From DASYYE01 sp035946955 (GTDB taxonomy: Bacteria > Actinomycetota > Actinomycetes > Streptosporangiales > Streptosporangiaceae), in the NCBI GenBank assembly GCA_035946955.1, contig DASYYE010000385.1:1-16915 (forward strand): a stretch of DNA of 16,915 bases. The letters run 5' to 3'. A program made the translations under genes and the position numbers. Shown piece by piece: positions 10,901-16,109 of this stretch (position 1 is the first letter of the stretch; each line of letters begins with the position of its first letter). The notes beneath the pieces are model-generated. The model was not told the DNA's origin and ran no database searches. It saw nothing but the letters and a program-made list of their open reading frames with translations.

Positions 10901-11785
10901 CGCCGACACGGACTTGGCCGTGCGGTGCCGCTCGTTCGCGAGCGCGGTGTCCACGCCGGCACGATCCTCTGCCCGGTACTGATAGACCATGGCGTTGCCG
11001 ACATCGTCATAGGTCTCACAGATCAGCCAGCTGAAGACCCGTGACTGGTCGTCCGGGTCGGCGATGCGGCTCTCGGCCGTGCCCCCGTACAGCGAGGTCA
11101 CGTTGGCAGAGGTGATCGTCCGCCAGTGGGTTTCCCCAGACCCAAGATGCCGCCACCGCTCGATCCGGGCGAACAGGCCCTCGACGCGCGGGCGGTAGCA
11201 CTGCACCAGGTATTCCTGGCCCGCGGATACCCGGCGCTGGGATGCTTGGTCCCAGTGGCCGTCCTGTTCCTCGCGGACCGGGACCAGGTCTTCGGCGCCA
11301 CTGAGCAGGAAGACATCGGCGTCGGGGTCGTCGCGATAGTGAGGCAGGCCCTTGTCTGTCTTCCTCGTGATGGCGGGGAGTGACAGCTTCCAGCCGAGGC
11401 CGAACGGGCCGTTGCCCGCGCCGGAGTCGTAGCTGAGCGTCAGCGACGGGCCGAACCCGGACCGGGCAGGGCTGGTGGTCACCGGCACGGTCAGGCTGGC
11501 CGTGCCCGTGGCCATCGCGACGCTGAACTTCTCACCGATGTCACGGATCGCCCCGCCGCCCTTGGGCAGCGACACCGACGGCGGCGCTGGAGGCCCGCCC
11601 GGCACCGGCTGAGCAGCCGCCTGCTGGCCGCCGAACGGCCCCGCGAACCCCGCCATGCCAGTCGGCCCGAACCCAGCCGGCCCAGCTGCCGTCGGCCCAT
11701 CTCCCGGCTGCGCCGCGCCGGTCGGCCCGGGTACCGACCCGGTAAATGTCGGCTCGCTTGGAAAACCTCCACTTGAGTCGGCCAC
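3959..11785 (-). CDS. Fused TcB-TcC toxin protein (SpvB / FG-GAP / RHS) with variable C-terminal cargo
   Basis: A 2608-residue protein that starts at GTG (11783-11785), with GGGGAG eight bases upstream, and stops at TAG. Domain order: a Gly/Pro/Ala/Thr/Gln-rich leader (about 8-71); SpvB domain (about 72-370, with GGGAIRDIGEKF, LSYDSGAGNGPFGLGWKLSL and LLSGAEDLVPV); FG-GAP propeller (about 465-750); TcB middle region (about 760-870, with HHGYYDGFEREFRGFG); long RHS/YD section; RHS core (about 2201-2281, with YYPYG, FTGKERDTESGLYYHGARYY, and DPTGL at the end); then about 327 residues of cargo. In characterised Tc toxins, separate TcB and TcC proteins form a hollow cocoon, TcC cleaves itself after the RHS core, and the propeller docks on TcA. 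Here both are one chain, as in some other bacterial BC fusions. It is the first gene of the TcBC-TcA pair; a hairpin behind the RDD gene separates it from upstream transcription. Family confidence is very high; the cargo activity is unknown. Confidence 0.93.
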   Translation of the reverse strand: MADSSGGFPSEPTFTGSVPGPTGAAQPGDGPTAAGPAGFGPTGMAGFAGPFGGQQAAAQPVPGGPPAPPSVSLPKGGGAIRDIGEKFSVAMATGTASLTVPVTTSPARSGFGPSLTLSYDSGAGNGPFGLGWKLSLPAITRKTDKGLPHYRDDPDADVFLLSGAEDLVPVREEQDGHWDQASQRRVSAGQEYLVQCYRPRVEGLFARIERWRHLGSGETHWRTITSANVTSLYGGTAESRIADPDDQSRVFSWLICETYDDVGNAMVYQYRAEDRAGVDTALANERHRTAKSVSANRYLTRVRYGNRVPWRVRGPGRSATSAPVDPGWMFDVVFDYGNHGLDTAAISPTRPWPARPDPFSTYRPGFEVRTYRRCHRVLMVHHFPDEPEVGADCLVCSTDFTYTSTRSTGMTTLASVTHTGYRRRGDSYRRESLPPAEFGYSQAVIGRDVADLGPDALANLPTGIGGNGYEWVDLDGEGVSGILARQGGAWFYKANLGDGCFAPERVLPTQPAMAGGGSRQRLLDLAGDGHLDLAELGGTVPGFYERSSERGWHPFRPFRSRPNISWDDPDLRLVDLDGDGLADVLITRDDAFTWYPSLRYEGFGDGRRAYLPWGSEGGPRVLLADPAQTVYLADMTGDGLSDLVRVRDGEVCYWPNTGFGRFGAKVTMASSPWLDDPGVFDQHRVRLADVDGSGTADLLYLHRDEVRVYFNRSGNGFSEAHTVGVGFPQLDSLTSVMVADLLGQGTACLVWSSPLPGDSGRQLRYLNLMAHGKPYLLTEVVNNLGAETKIQYEPSTRFYLADQAAGRPWVTRLPFPVYVVTRVEVIDRVNHNSFTTRYAYHHGYYDGFEREFRGFGMVEQYDAEEFAVLQAVGEDVADHEAQADLPPVMTRTWFHTGVFRAQERISRVFEHEYWQQPGDGGPSLADTHLPETLRPVGEPRRPWRLSATEAREAGRALRGTPLRQEVYALDGSEAAGRPYLVTEHNYTIELLQPALDPRPGVPQNYHAVFLTHPRESVSAHYERTLYQAGAHRRADPRVSHEVILDIDDYGNPVRSAAVGYGRRFPDPVLAADDQHSPARHRLTCTENTYTNAVELPDAHRTPTQCESRTFEVTGVRPRGPQRLFGFDELRDVLGSLRTELPYQDWDAGAATDAVPAKRLIEHIRVRYRRDDLTGPLPPGVLEPLALPYRTYRLAFDAGLVAALYGSRVTHRMLGQAGYVREGDSWWAPSGQVFYSPGARDDPAAELAYARAHFFLGRRFRDPFGHTTTVGYDGYDLLVSQTQDPLGNTVSVGERDDVGQVTSSGFDYRVLMPHLVSDPNRNRAAVAFDIFGRVAGTAVMGRPGERLGDTLDRFDPDPGEAAVLAYFADPFAHTHRLLGPATTRVLYDLDAYRRSLGAAETRPAAIAVLARQTHDSDLEPGELTLVQQSFTYSDGFGREVQHKTQAAPGPVTDGGPDVVHRWVGSEWTIFNNKGKPVRRYEPFFTASHQFEFARMAGVSAVLFYDPPGRVIATVHPDQTFEKTVFDPWYQATWDGNDTVLLDPRDDPDVGGYVGRYLAALSEEPGGWQTWYAQRIGGGLGPDEQHNAEQTALHAGTPAFGWFDTLGRTFLVVQHNRLPGDGGALDEFYRTRGEVDIEGNLREVHDALGRQAMSYTYTMAGGEVGYEGIDTGGGLRLPDVTSRLVRSWDSRGFAFRTDFDALRRPVRGYVRGPGVAGEALQVRTVYGEELPDEPPGHVVARNLRTRVAVQYDNAGVDTFEAYDFKGNLLQAQRRLTAAYREVPDWNGQVDVVPHAYRSATSYDALNRPASATSPDGSVTTPHYNAASLLERMDVRLRGATQPTTFVVHLDYNARAQRTAISYGNGTRTAYTYDPLTFRLVQLTTERGSRRLQDLHYTYDPVGNCTLVHDAAQQRAFFRNRVVEPSSRYHYDAVYRLFEATGREHCGQASDGAVRAVAPGASDTATTGLPQPGDGIAMARYTERYSYDAVGNLRRMAHRTADPRHGGWTRDYHYREPSLLQPGHRGNRLSSTGPAGERRQHRRYRYDEQGNTTSMPGLGALGWDPMGRLHMTSRHVSADGFPAAPTYYVYDAAGQRARKVTEAGGGHGGAPRPQPPSRASAVSERVYLGAFEVYRRYGADGRLVLERETLHLLDGLRRIAMVETRTHGTDDGPGQLIRYQLADHLESSVLELDEQARVITFEEYYPYGATSYQAVRSRTETPKRYRFTGKERDTESGLYYHGARYYIPWLGRWASCDQPGVSDDQSPYCYAADNPLRYNDPTGLDPNDLLSPDQVGEGPDYSYQAVNPDTGKYVKVASGGPMVINGESVAPQQYKSYVAPRAPGTEAAPKKEATQSSSPARQTIAQKREEDWSAAKAGMWNRVVDVAEVGLKLSFPTAAVLAPPHLLDWARAAPPTPTGNELRDYELRGNYESGGTFVDVVQAGVSFVPVGEILEGVTLAAGKLPALTGTGSLGGGELISFSEQWAAAADTKVPMETEELANISVRGPQGGKPLGTAQGRENRLEALAENEWDENQPAHVRGWLENERRRLATPRPPGLPPPKGLRNPPGYVQGHLPATPAREGFDYFNAKLTWSDINKMQELIRRRFGWP
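4943..6418 (-). repeat. RHS/YD repeats and conserved RHS core of the BC fusion
   Basis: Divergent YD-type repeats encode YDALNRPASATSPDG, YTYDPLTFRL, YTYDPVGNCTLV, YSYDAVGNLRRM, YRYDEQGNTTSM and YYVYDAAGQRARKV. They continue into the core starting at YYPYG (residue 2201) and ending at NDPTGL (2276-2281). In TcC and Rhs proteins these repeats form the spiral wall of the cocoon. The end of the core is where the chain cuts itself to free the cargo. The cut is therefore expected near residue 2281, but I infer this from the family and cannot identify the catalytic aspartates with certainty. Confidence 0.8.
9536..10393 (-). other. FG-GAP/VCBS-type beta-propeller segment of the BC fusion
   Basis: Residues of about 465-750 contain five repeats around an Asp-x-Asp/Asn-Gly-x-Gly-x-x-Asp calcium-binding-like core: VDLDGEGVSG, LLDLAGDGHLDL, LVDLDGDGLADVL, LADMTGDGLSDLV and LADVDGSGTADLL. 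A sixth degenerate copy, VADLLGQGTACLVW, follows. In Photorhabdus TcB the equivalent propeller binds the TcA funnel and gates cargo release. The degenerate last copy lacks the acidic residues. Confidence 0.8.
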
Positions 11786-12007
11786 GACTCACGCTCCCCA
11801 GCACTCACGTGCCTATCCCTGCGCCAAACGCAACTACAACGCAGGCTGTTGGTCAACGCTGTGGGGCGAATTGCGGACGCCTGACCGCAAGGTTGGGAAC
11901 GAGGGCATTTGCCGGGAAGGGCAGGTTGAGCACGCACAGCCGGAAAGAACCGGTTGCAGGTGCCCGGCCGGGATGCGCTGACGGCGGCATTCGCCCGCAG
12001 GCGGGCG
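11786..12007 (-). promoter_or_regulatory. Intergenic region upstream of the BC fusion; probable promoter region
   Basis: A 222-bp non-coding stretch between the end of the RDD gene and the start of the BC fusion. It should hold the toxin promoter because a hairpin follows the RDD stop. A TTGACC hexamer lies at 11851-11856 (minus strand), but no convincing -10 stands at 16-18 bp from it. Two perfect palindromes, AACCGGTT at 11948-11955 and CCCGGCCGGG at 11963-11972, could be protein-binding sites or chance in GC-rich DNA. No coding potential was seen on either strand. Confidence 0.35.
11992..12007 (-). terminator. Hairpin directly after the RDD stop codon
   Basis: A perfect 7-bp inverted repeat, CGCCCGC / GCGGGCG, with a two-base loop touches the TAA stop of the RDD gene. 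There is no T-run, which is common for actinomycete terminators. It probably limits read-through into the toxin gene. The two-base loop is tight, so the real stem is likely one or two pairs shorter. Confidence 0.5.
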
Positions 12008-12460
12008 TTACAGCCGGATGACGACCGTGTTCGCGGCCCGGTCGTGCAGGCCGCGCATGTTGTGGTCGGTGATCACCGCTGGGATGACGGTCAGCAGCAG
12101 GAGCGTCCTCACGAGCGCCCACAGGAACCCGACTGGTTTCCCGTCCATGCGGGCGACGCGGACGCCCAGCAGGCGCTTGCCGATCGTCAGTCCGGTGAGT
12201 GCGGTGAGCAGGTAGGTCTCCCCCGCGAAGATCAGCAGGGTCCAGCTCCCCGTGCGGAACACGGCCAGCGAGACCGCGAGGCTCAGCAGCCAGTCGACCA
12301 GGAGTGCGAGGAGCCGACGGCCCATACCGGCGATGGACCCTGCGCCATCGCGCGGGAGACCGAGGTCTTCTCCCAGGTAGATGTGGTCGCTGCGCTGTCG
12401 CGTCGGCCCGTTGATCCAGCCGCCAAGTGCCTCCCGGCTGGTCTGTTGCTGGTCTGCCAC
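12008..12460 (-). CDS. RDD-family integral membrane protein
   Basis: A 150-residue protein. I place the start at GTG (12458-12460), giving MADQQQTSREALGGWINGP. The in-frame GTG at 12517 would put the start inside the GlnR operator and add 19 atypical residues. The RDD family is named for a conserved Arg and two Asp residues and comprises small membrane proteins of mostly unknown function; some have been linked to ion transport. Visible features are a soluble N-terminal tail (1-43), MGRRLLALLVDWLLS leading into TM1 (about 49-67), TM2 (about 71-95) followed by TIGKRLLGVRVARMDG, TM3 (about 111-130), and the closing motif RGLHDRAANTVVI with Asp140. Similar proteins commonly sit beside glnA in actinomycetes. 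It is divergent from glnA and could share the GlnR-controlled region. The Shine-Dalgarno is unclear: GGAGG lies 14 bases away and GGGGG directly before the start. Confidence 0.82.
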   Translation of the reverse strand: MADQQQTSREALGGWINGPTRQRSDHIYLGEDLGLPRDGAGSIAGMGRRLLALLVDWLLSLAVSLAVFRTGSWTLLIFAGETYLLTALTGLTIGKRLLGVRVARMDGKPVGFLWALVRTLLLLTVIPAVITDHNMRGLHDRAANTVVIRL

Positions 12461-12510
12461 GCCCCCACGGTATCCCTCCGGCCGGGAGTTCCATAACGCG
12501 GCTGGGCGGT

Positions 12511-12548
12511 GTAACACGCACGAAACAGTTGAGATACGGCGCGGAAAC
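12511..12548 (+). promoter_or_regulatory. Tandem GlnR operator of glnA
   Basis: The sequence reads GTAAC (12511-12515), six bases, GAAAC (12522-12526), six bases, GATAC (12533-12537), six bases, GAAAC (12544-12548). This matches the a1-b1-a2-b2 GlnR box (gTnAC-n6-GaAAC repeated) described for nitrogen-regulated actinomycete genes including glnA. The only deviation is A for T in the third element. It lies 172 bp upstream of the glnA start codon, between glnA and the divergent RDD gene. Function is inferred from the consensus; the spacing fit is seen directly. Confidence 0.8.
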
Positions 12549-12558
12549 GGCGACCGCC

Positions 12559-12564
12559 TAGCCT
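12559..12564 (+). promoter_or_regulatory. Candidate -10 element of glnA
   Basis: TAGCCT fits the TAnnnT -10 pattern. It would start transcription near 12571 and place the GlnR box at about -60 to -23, a position suited to an activator replacing a poor -35 (ACGGCG at the expected place). The resulting leader would be about 150 nt. No start site is proven. Confidence 0.4.
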
Positions 12565-12719
12565 CGCAGCCGCGGGTGGTGCGTAGGCCCGGCCTGATGC
12601 GGGCAAGCCAGCCACAGGCAACAGGTCACAGAGAGTAACGTCTGAGACACTAACATTGTCCGGCAGTCACAATCAGTCACGCAGGCCTGGCCAACCGGCG
12701 TGGCCTCCAGGGAGGGTCG

Positions 12720-14144
12720 ATGTTCACCAACGCCGACGAGATACTCAAGTTCATCGGCGACCATAAGATCCAGTTCGTCGATGTCAGGTTCTGCGACCTG
12801 CCGGGGACGGTACAGCACTTCACCGTGCCGACCGAGGTGTTCGACGAGAAGGTCTTCACCGAAGGACTGATGTTCGACGGCTCCTCGATCCGCGGGTTCC
12901 AGCAGATCCACGAGTCCGACATGCTGCTGCTGCCGGACCCGACCACCGCGGTAGTCGACCCGTTCCGCCAGCACCCCACGCTGAACCTGACGTTCTTCGT
13001 CCATGACCCGCTGACCGGCGAGCCCTACACGCGCGACCCGCGCAACGTGGCCCGCAAGGCTGAGGACTACCTGCGTGGCAGCGGCGTGGGTGACACGGCC
13101 TACTTCGGCCCCGAAGCCGAGTTCTACATCTTCGACTCCGCCAGGTTCGAGACCAGCCCGAACGCTGGCTACTACCACATCGACTCGGTCGAGGGCGCGT
13201 GGAACACCGGCCGCGAGGAAGAGGGCGGCAACCTCGCCTACAAGCCGCGCTACAAGGGCGGCTACTTCCCGGTGTCACCGATGGACCACTACGCGGACCT
13301 GCGCTCGGAGATGGTCCGCACGCTCATCGCCTGCGGCATCACCGTGGAGATGCAGCACCACGAAGTTGGCAGCCCGGGCCAGGCCGAGATCAACATCAGG
13401 TTCGCGCCACTGCTGCACCAGGCCGACAACCTGATGCTCTACAAGTACATCGTCAAGAACGTGGCACGGGCGGCCGGCAAGACCGTGACGTTCATGCCCA
13501 AGCCGATCTTTGGTGACAACGGCTCAGGCATGCACTGCCACCAGAGCCTCTGGAAGGACGGGGCTCCCCTGTTCTACGACGAGGTCGGTTACGCGGGCCT
13601 GTCCGACATCGGCCGCTACTACATCGGTGGCCTGCTCAAGCACGCGCCGTCGCTGCTGGCCTTCACCAACCCGACCGCGAACTCCTACCACCGGCTCGTG
13701 CCCGGCTTCGAGGCCCCGGTCAACCTGGTCTACTCGCAGCGGAACCGTTCCGCCTGCGCGCGTATCCCGATCACCGGCTCCAACCCGAAGGCCAAGCGTG
13801 TGGAGTTCCGCGTGCCTGACCCGTCCGCCAACCCCTACCTCGCGTTCGCCGCGATGGTCATGGCGGGCATCGACGGCATCCGGAACAAGATCGAGCCGCC
13901 GGAGCCCGTGGACAAGGACCTCTACGAGCTGCCGCCCGACGAGGCCCTGGCGATCCCGCAGGTGCCGGGGTCACTGGACGAGGTGCTGGACAACCTGGAG
14001 GCCGACCACGAATACCTGGTGGACGGCGGGGTCTTCACGCCGGACCTGATCGAGACGTGGCTGGACTACAAGCGTTCAGTGGAAATCGACGCGATCCGCC
14101 AGCGGCCGCACCCGCACGAGTTCGAGCTCTACTACGACGTCTGA
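12720..14144 (+). CDS. glnA: Type I glutamine synthetase
   Basis: A 474-residue protein, normal length for GSI-beta. It makes glutamine from glutamate, ammonia and ATP in the cytoplasm as a dodecamer. Motifs seen: the N-terminal DVRFCDLPGTVQHFTVP and FDGSSIRGF; metal-binding GPEAEFYIFD; the HHEVGSPGQAEINIRF signature; nucleotide-binding KPIFGDNGSGMHCHQSLW; glutamate-binding NRSACARIPI; VEFRVPDPSANPYLAF; and the adenylylation-site context KDLYELPPDE with Tyr402. The last indicates control by an adenylyltransferase (GlnE), as in other actinomycetes. The ATG start follows GGGAGGG closely. Transcription is likely governed by GlnR through the tandem box upstream. A hairpin follows the gene, and the integrase gene converges on it. 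Confidence 0.98.
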   Translation: MFTNADEILKFIGDHKIQFVDVRFCDLPGTVQHFTVPTEVFDEKVFTEGLMFDGSSIRGFQQIHESDMLLLPDPTTAVVDPFRQHPTLNLTFFVHDPLTGEPYTRDPRNVARKAEDYLRGSGVGDTAYFGPEAEFYIFDSARFETSPNAGYYHIDSVEGAWNTGREEEGGNLAYKPRYKGGYFPVSPMDHYADLRSEMVRTLIACGITVEMQHHEVGSPGQAEINIRFAPLLHQADNLMLYKYIVKNVARAAGKTVTFMPKPIFGDNGSGMHCHQSLWKDGAPLFYDEVGYAGLSDIGRYYIGGLLKHAPSLLAFTNPTANSYHRLVPGFEAPVNLVYSQRNRSACARIPITGSNPKAKRVEFRVPDPSANPYLAFAAMVMAGIDGIRNKIEPPEPVDKDLYELPPDEALAIPQVPGSLDEVLDNLEADHEYLVDGGVFTPDLIETWLDYKRSVEIDAIRQRPHPHEFELYYDV

Positions 14145-14176
14145 TCGAACAACGCGGCTGACCTGCGAAGCGGTCT

Positions 14177-14225
14177 ACAGCGGCGCGCTGAGGCGCACAT
14201 CTGGCGCACATCAGCGCGCCGCTGT
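14177..14225 (+). terminator. Convergent terminator-like inverted repeat between glnA and the integrase
   Basis: A perfect 15-bp inverted repeat (14177-14191 and 14211-14225) encloses a 19-base loop. It starts 32 bp after the glnA stop, and its right arm contains the integrase TGA. The loop carries GGCGCACAT at 14192-14200, repeated as GGCGCACAT at 14203-14211. It would form a very stable RNA hairpin on either strand, so it may serve as a bidirectional terminator. The position beside the integrase 3' end also makes it a candidate attachment-site region. Confidence 0.6.
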
Positions 14226-15425
14226 CGTATCTGCCGTGTCGCTGCTGAGCGCGCGGTCCACGGCGGCGCGCATCCGGTCCGGCGCCGACGGCATCAGGTG
14301 CGTGTACACCCGCAGCGTGAACCCCGGGTCGGCGTGGCCGAGGTATTCGGCGAGAGCGCGGATGTCCACTCCGTCATGCAGCAAGACGCTGGCGAAGTGG
14401 TGGCGCAGCGCGTGGAACCCGTCCTCCCGCGTCGCCGGGGCGCCAGCTTTCCCAGTGCCGGCTTCCACAGGTAGGTGTTGACGTAGTTGCGGTTCAGCGC
14501 GGCGTGCTCCCGTGAGGTGAACATCAGGCGCACGGTCTCCTCCCGGCCGCCCGGCGCTTTCCATGGCAGCGTCACGGCCACGGCCGGGAACGCTGCGGCA
14601 TGCGCGGCGAGGCGCAGCTTCACCGATTCTGGCAGCGGCACGTCGCGCTCTTTGCCACCCTTCGGCGGGGCGAACACAAGGCGCCCGGCGACGATGCGGA
14701 CCTGACGCCGCACATGCACCACGGGCTCGGTGGCAAGCCACTCAACGTCCTCGGGGCTGAACCCGAACGCCTCCCCCTGGCGCATGCCGAGCCCGGTGCC
14801 GCAGTCGGCCAGCGCCCGGTACCGCGTGGGCAGCGGCGGCCTTGTCGGTGCTCCACGGCCGCACCCGCGGGTGCTCGGCGCGCGGGGGCCGCACAGAACC
14901 AGCCCGGCACGGGTTTTTCGGGATCAGGTTGTCATCCACCGCAGCCGACAGCACGGCGGAGAGGTTCGCGAACACGGTCCGCACGTAGTTCGCCGCCAGC
15001 TCGGACTGCAATCCGCGTGCCCAGGACTGGATCAGGCTGGGACGCTGCGCCAGCGCTGCGAGCGGCATGTCCCCGAGGACTGGGAAGATGTGCAGGCGGA
15101 ACCACAGTTCCATGGCCTCGCGCGTGGTCGCCTCAACGGTTTGCCCGGCGAGGAACGACTTCGCGTAGCTCCGCAGTGTCACCCTCCCGGCGGCGGGGTC
15201 GATGTACACCCCGCGCAGCAGCTCAGCCGCGATCCCGGTGAGAAACCGCTCGGCGTCGAGCTTGCGCTCGAACGCCTTGTGCCGCGATTCCCCGGCGTCG
15301 TCGCGCCAGCGCGCGTCCCACCGCTTGCCGGTACCGTGCCGTGCTGTCGGCACCTTCCGCGGCTTGCCATCTGGGTCATCCGGGTTCTCGATCGTGCGGT
15401 ACCAGCGGTCGTCAATGTCAGGCAT
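14211..15425 (-). pseudogene. Tyrosine recombinase (integrase), disrupted by two frameshifts
   Basis: The start is ATG at 15425 (MPDIDDRWYRTIENPD), with GGGGAG eight bases upstream. The N-terminal part holds an arm-binding region and a core-binding SAM-like domain (TLRSYAKSFLAGQ to NLSAVLSAAVDDNLIPKNPC). Near 14830 homology moves into another frame (LPTRYRALADCGTGLGMRQGEAFGF, with the catalytic Arg) and continues through FAPPKGGKERDVPLP (catalytic Lys) to NRNYVNTYLWKPALG. Near 14450 it returns to the first frame (EDGFHALRHHFASVLL with H-x-x-R; EYLGHADPGFTLRVYTHLMP with the second His and Tyr at 14304-14306). The two shifts compensate, so the frame is restored at the end. The first site also seems to lack several codons compared with related integrases, which suggests a real deletion. 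All catalytic residues survive, but the gene as written makes a protein that stops at 14742. Sequencing error remains possible, especially at the second site (GGGAAAGC). Confidence 0.85.
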
Positions 15426-15487
15426 CCTGATCGCTCCCCTCGCGCTCACCCCTCGGCCGACGCAGGAACCGCTGCTGTGCCGACATC

Positions 15488-15655
15488 TCACCCGCCGCCG
15501 AGTTCGACCCCGGCGCCCTGGCAGGCGTCTTCGAGGAGCCGGTGGTTCTGCTCAGCCCACGCCCCCGCGCCGGGTGGGCTGTCATAGATGCGCTGGATGG
15601 CCGCGGCGGCCTGGCGCTCAGTCTCGTACGGGCCCGCGCTTCCGGCGCCGGTCAT
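15488..15655 (-). CDS. Small hypothetical protein (55 residues) of the integrative element
   Basis: The frame starts at ATG 15653-15655 and ends at TGA 15488-15490. It encodes MTGAGSAGPYETERQAAAAI, then a helix-rich stretch with RIYDSPPGAGAWAEQNHRLL, and ends AGVELGGG. The start overlaps the stop of the preceding gene by four bases (ATGA), which implies translational coupling. From memory, similar element-borne actinomycete proteins continue after AGVELG with a further 25 or so residues, so this copy may be truncated. The function is unknown. It lies 62 bp upstream of the integrase start, where an excisionase gene is often found, but it shows no excisionase helix-turn-helix. Confidence 0.55.
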   Translation of the reverse strand: MTGAGSAGPYETERQAAAAIQRIYDSPPGAGAWAEQNHRLLEDACQGAGVELGGG

Positions 15656-15960
15656 CGCCGCACCTGCCCGTGGTCACGCTCGGCCGCCTCGACCTCGCCC
15701 CGCAGGCCCTCCGCGCTCGCCGAGCGGACCACCAGCGGGGGGATGACATCCGGGCGCCGCGCGTAGTACAGCGGGGAGATCGACGCCCGCCAGCACCGCC
15801 AACCGGGATAGTCACGCTCGATGGCGGCCAGCGCCACGGCCACCTGCCGGGCCGCGTCGGTCACCTCACGGCCACCGGCCACACTGGCCGCCAGCCTCGC
15901 GCACGCCACGCGGAACGTCTCATCTGGCGTCCCCCCGGGCGCCATGACAGGGTTGTCCAT
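15652..15960 (-). CDS. Hypothetical protein of the integrative element (102 residues)
   Basis: It begins MDNPVMAPGGTPDETFRVAC and contains an Ala-rich helical part followed by YPGWRCWRASISPLYYARRP and VIPPLVVRSASAEGLRGEVEAAER. The YPGW-x-x-WR motif followed by a second aromatic/Arg patch is typical of small hypothetical proteins on actinomycete integrated elements; I know no function. Start choice: ATG at 15960 has GGAGG eleven bases away, while an adjacent TTG at 15963 has it eight bases away, so initiation at TTG is possible and would add one residue. The stop overlaps the next gene by four bases. It is transcribed divergently from the GntR-type gene. Confidence 0.65.
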   Translation of the reverse strand: MDNPVMAPGGTPDETFRVACARLAASVAGGREVTDAARQVAVALAAIERDYPGWRCWRASISPLYYARRPDVIPPLVVRSASAEGLRGEVEAAERDHGQVRR

Positions 15961-15982
15961 CAAGGATCACGCCTCCTAGCTA

Positions 15983-16032
15983 GGCGGGGTTCCAGGGGCC
16001 GTCCGGCGTCACTAGCGCCTGGCGGCCCCGCC
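15983..16032. repeat. GC-rich inverted repeat in the divergent intergenic region
   Basis: GGCGGGG (15983-15989) and GGGGCCG (15995-16001) can each pair with parts of CGGCCCCGCC (16023-16032), giving alternative hairpins in the leader of the 102-residue gene. This could affect its expression or be a remnant of a terminator. The alternative pairings are seen directly; the role is not known. Confidence 0.35.
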
Positions 16033-16059
16033 CTTTCTGTCGAGTGTGTCACTGTGTGA

Positions 16060-16073
16060 GGTAGCGCGCTACC
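16060..16073. promoter_or_regulatory. 14-bp palindrome, candidate GntR operator
   Basis: GGTAGCGCGCTACC is a perfect palindrome about 48 bp upstream of the GntR-type start codon, within the divergent promoter region. It is preceded by TGTGTCACTGTGTGAG. GntR-family repressors bind such dyads, often in their own promoter, so autoregulation and control of the opposite operon are plausible. No binding evidence is available. Confidence 0.45.
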
Positions 16074-16109
16074 CCATGCGGTGGTGGTGGGACGCCAGGG
16101 ACCGCAACG

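Noticed and set aside
9737..11044. Long plus-strand open frame (435 codons) opposite the BC fusion
   Set aside because: It is an antisense shadow of a GC-rich gene. The minus strand encodes clear SpvB and FG-GAP motifs, and the plus frame shows no family motif.
11828..11856. TTGACC at 11851-11856 as a -35 of the BC fusion
   Set aside because: The hexamers at 16-18 bp spacing (GTTGCG, TTGCGT, TGCGTT) do not resemble a -10, so I do not call a promoter.
12461..12517. Upstream GTG start for the RDD gene at 12517
   Set aside because: It would start inside the GlnR box, use a TTA second codon and add residues not typical of the family. The GTG at 12460 fits better.
14145..14230. tRNA gene as the integration target
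   Set aside because: No cloverleaf or TTCRA-type T-loop sequence is found here or elsewhere near the integrase.
15423..15482. A 22-codon frame (ATG at 15484-15486 region, minus strand) before the integrase
   Set aside because: Too short, overlaps the integrase start, and has no helix-turn-helix; noted only as a possible remnant.
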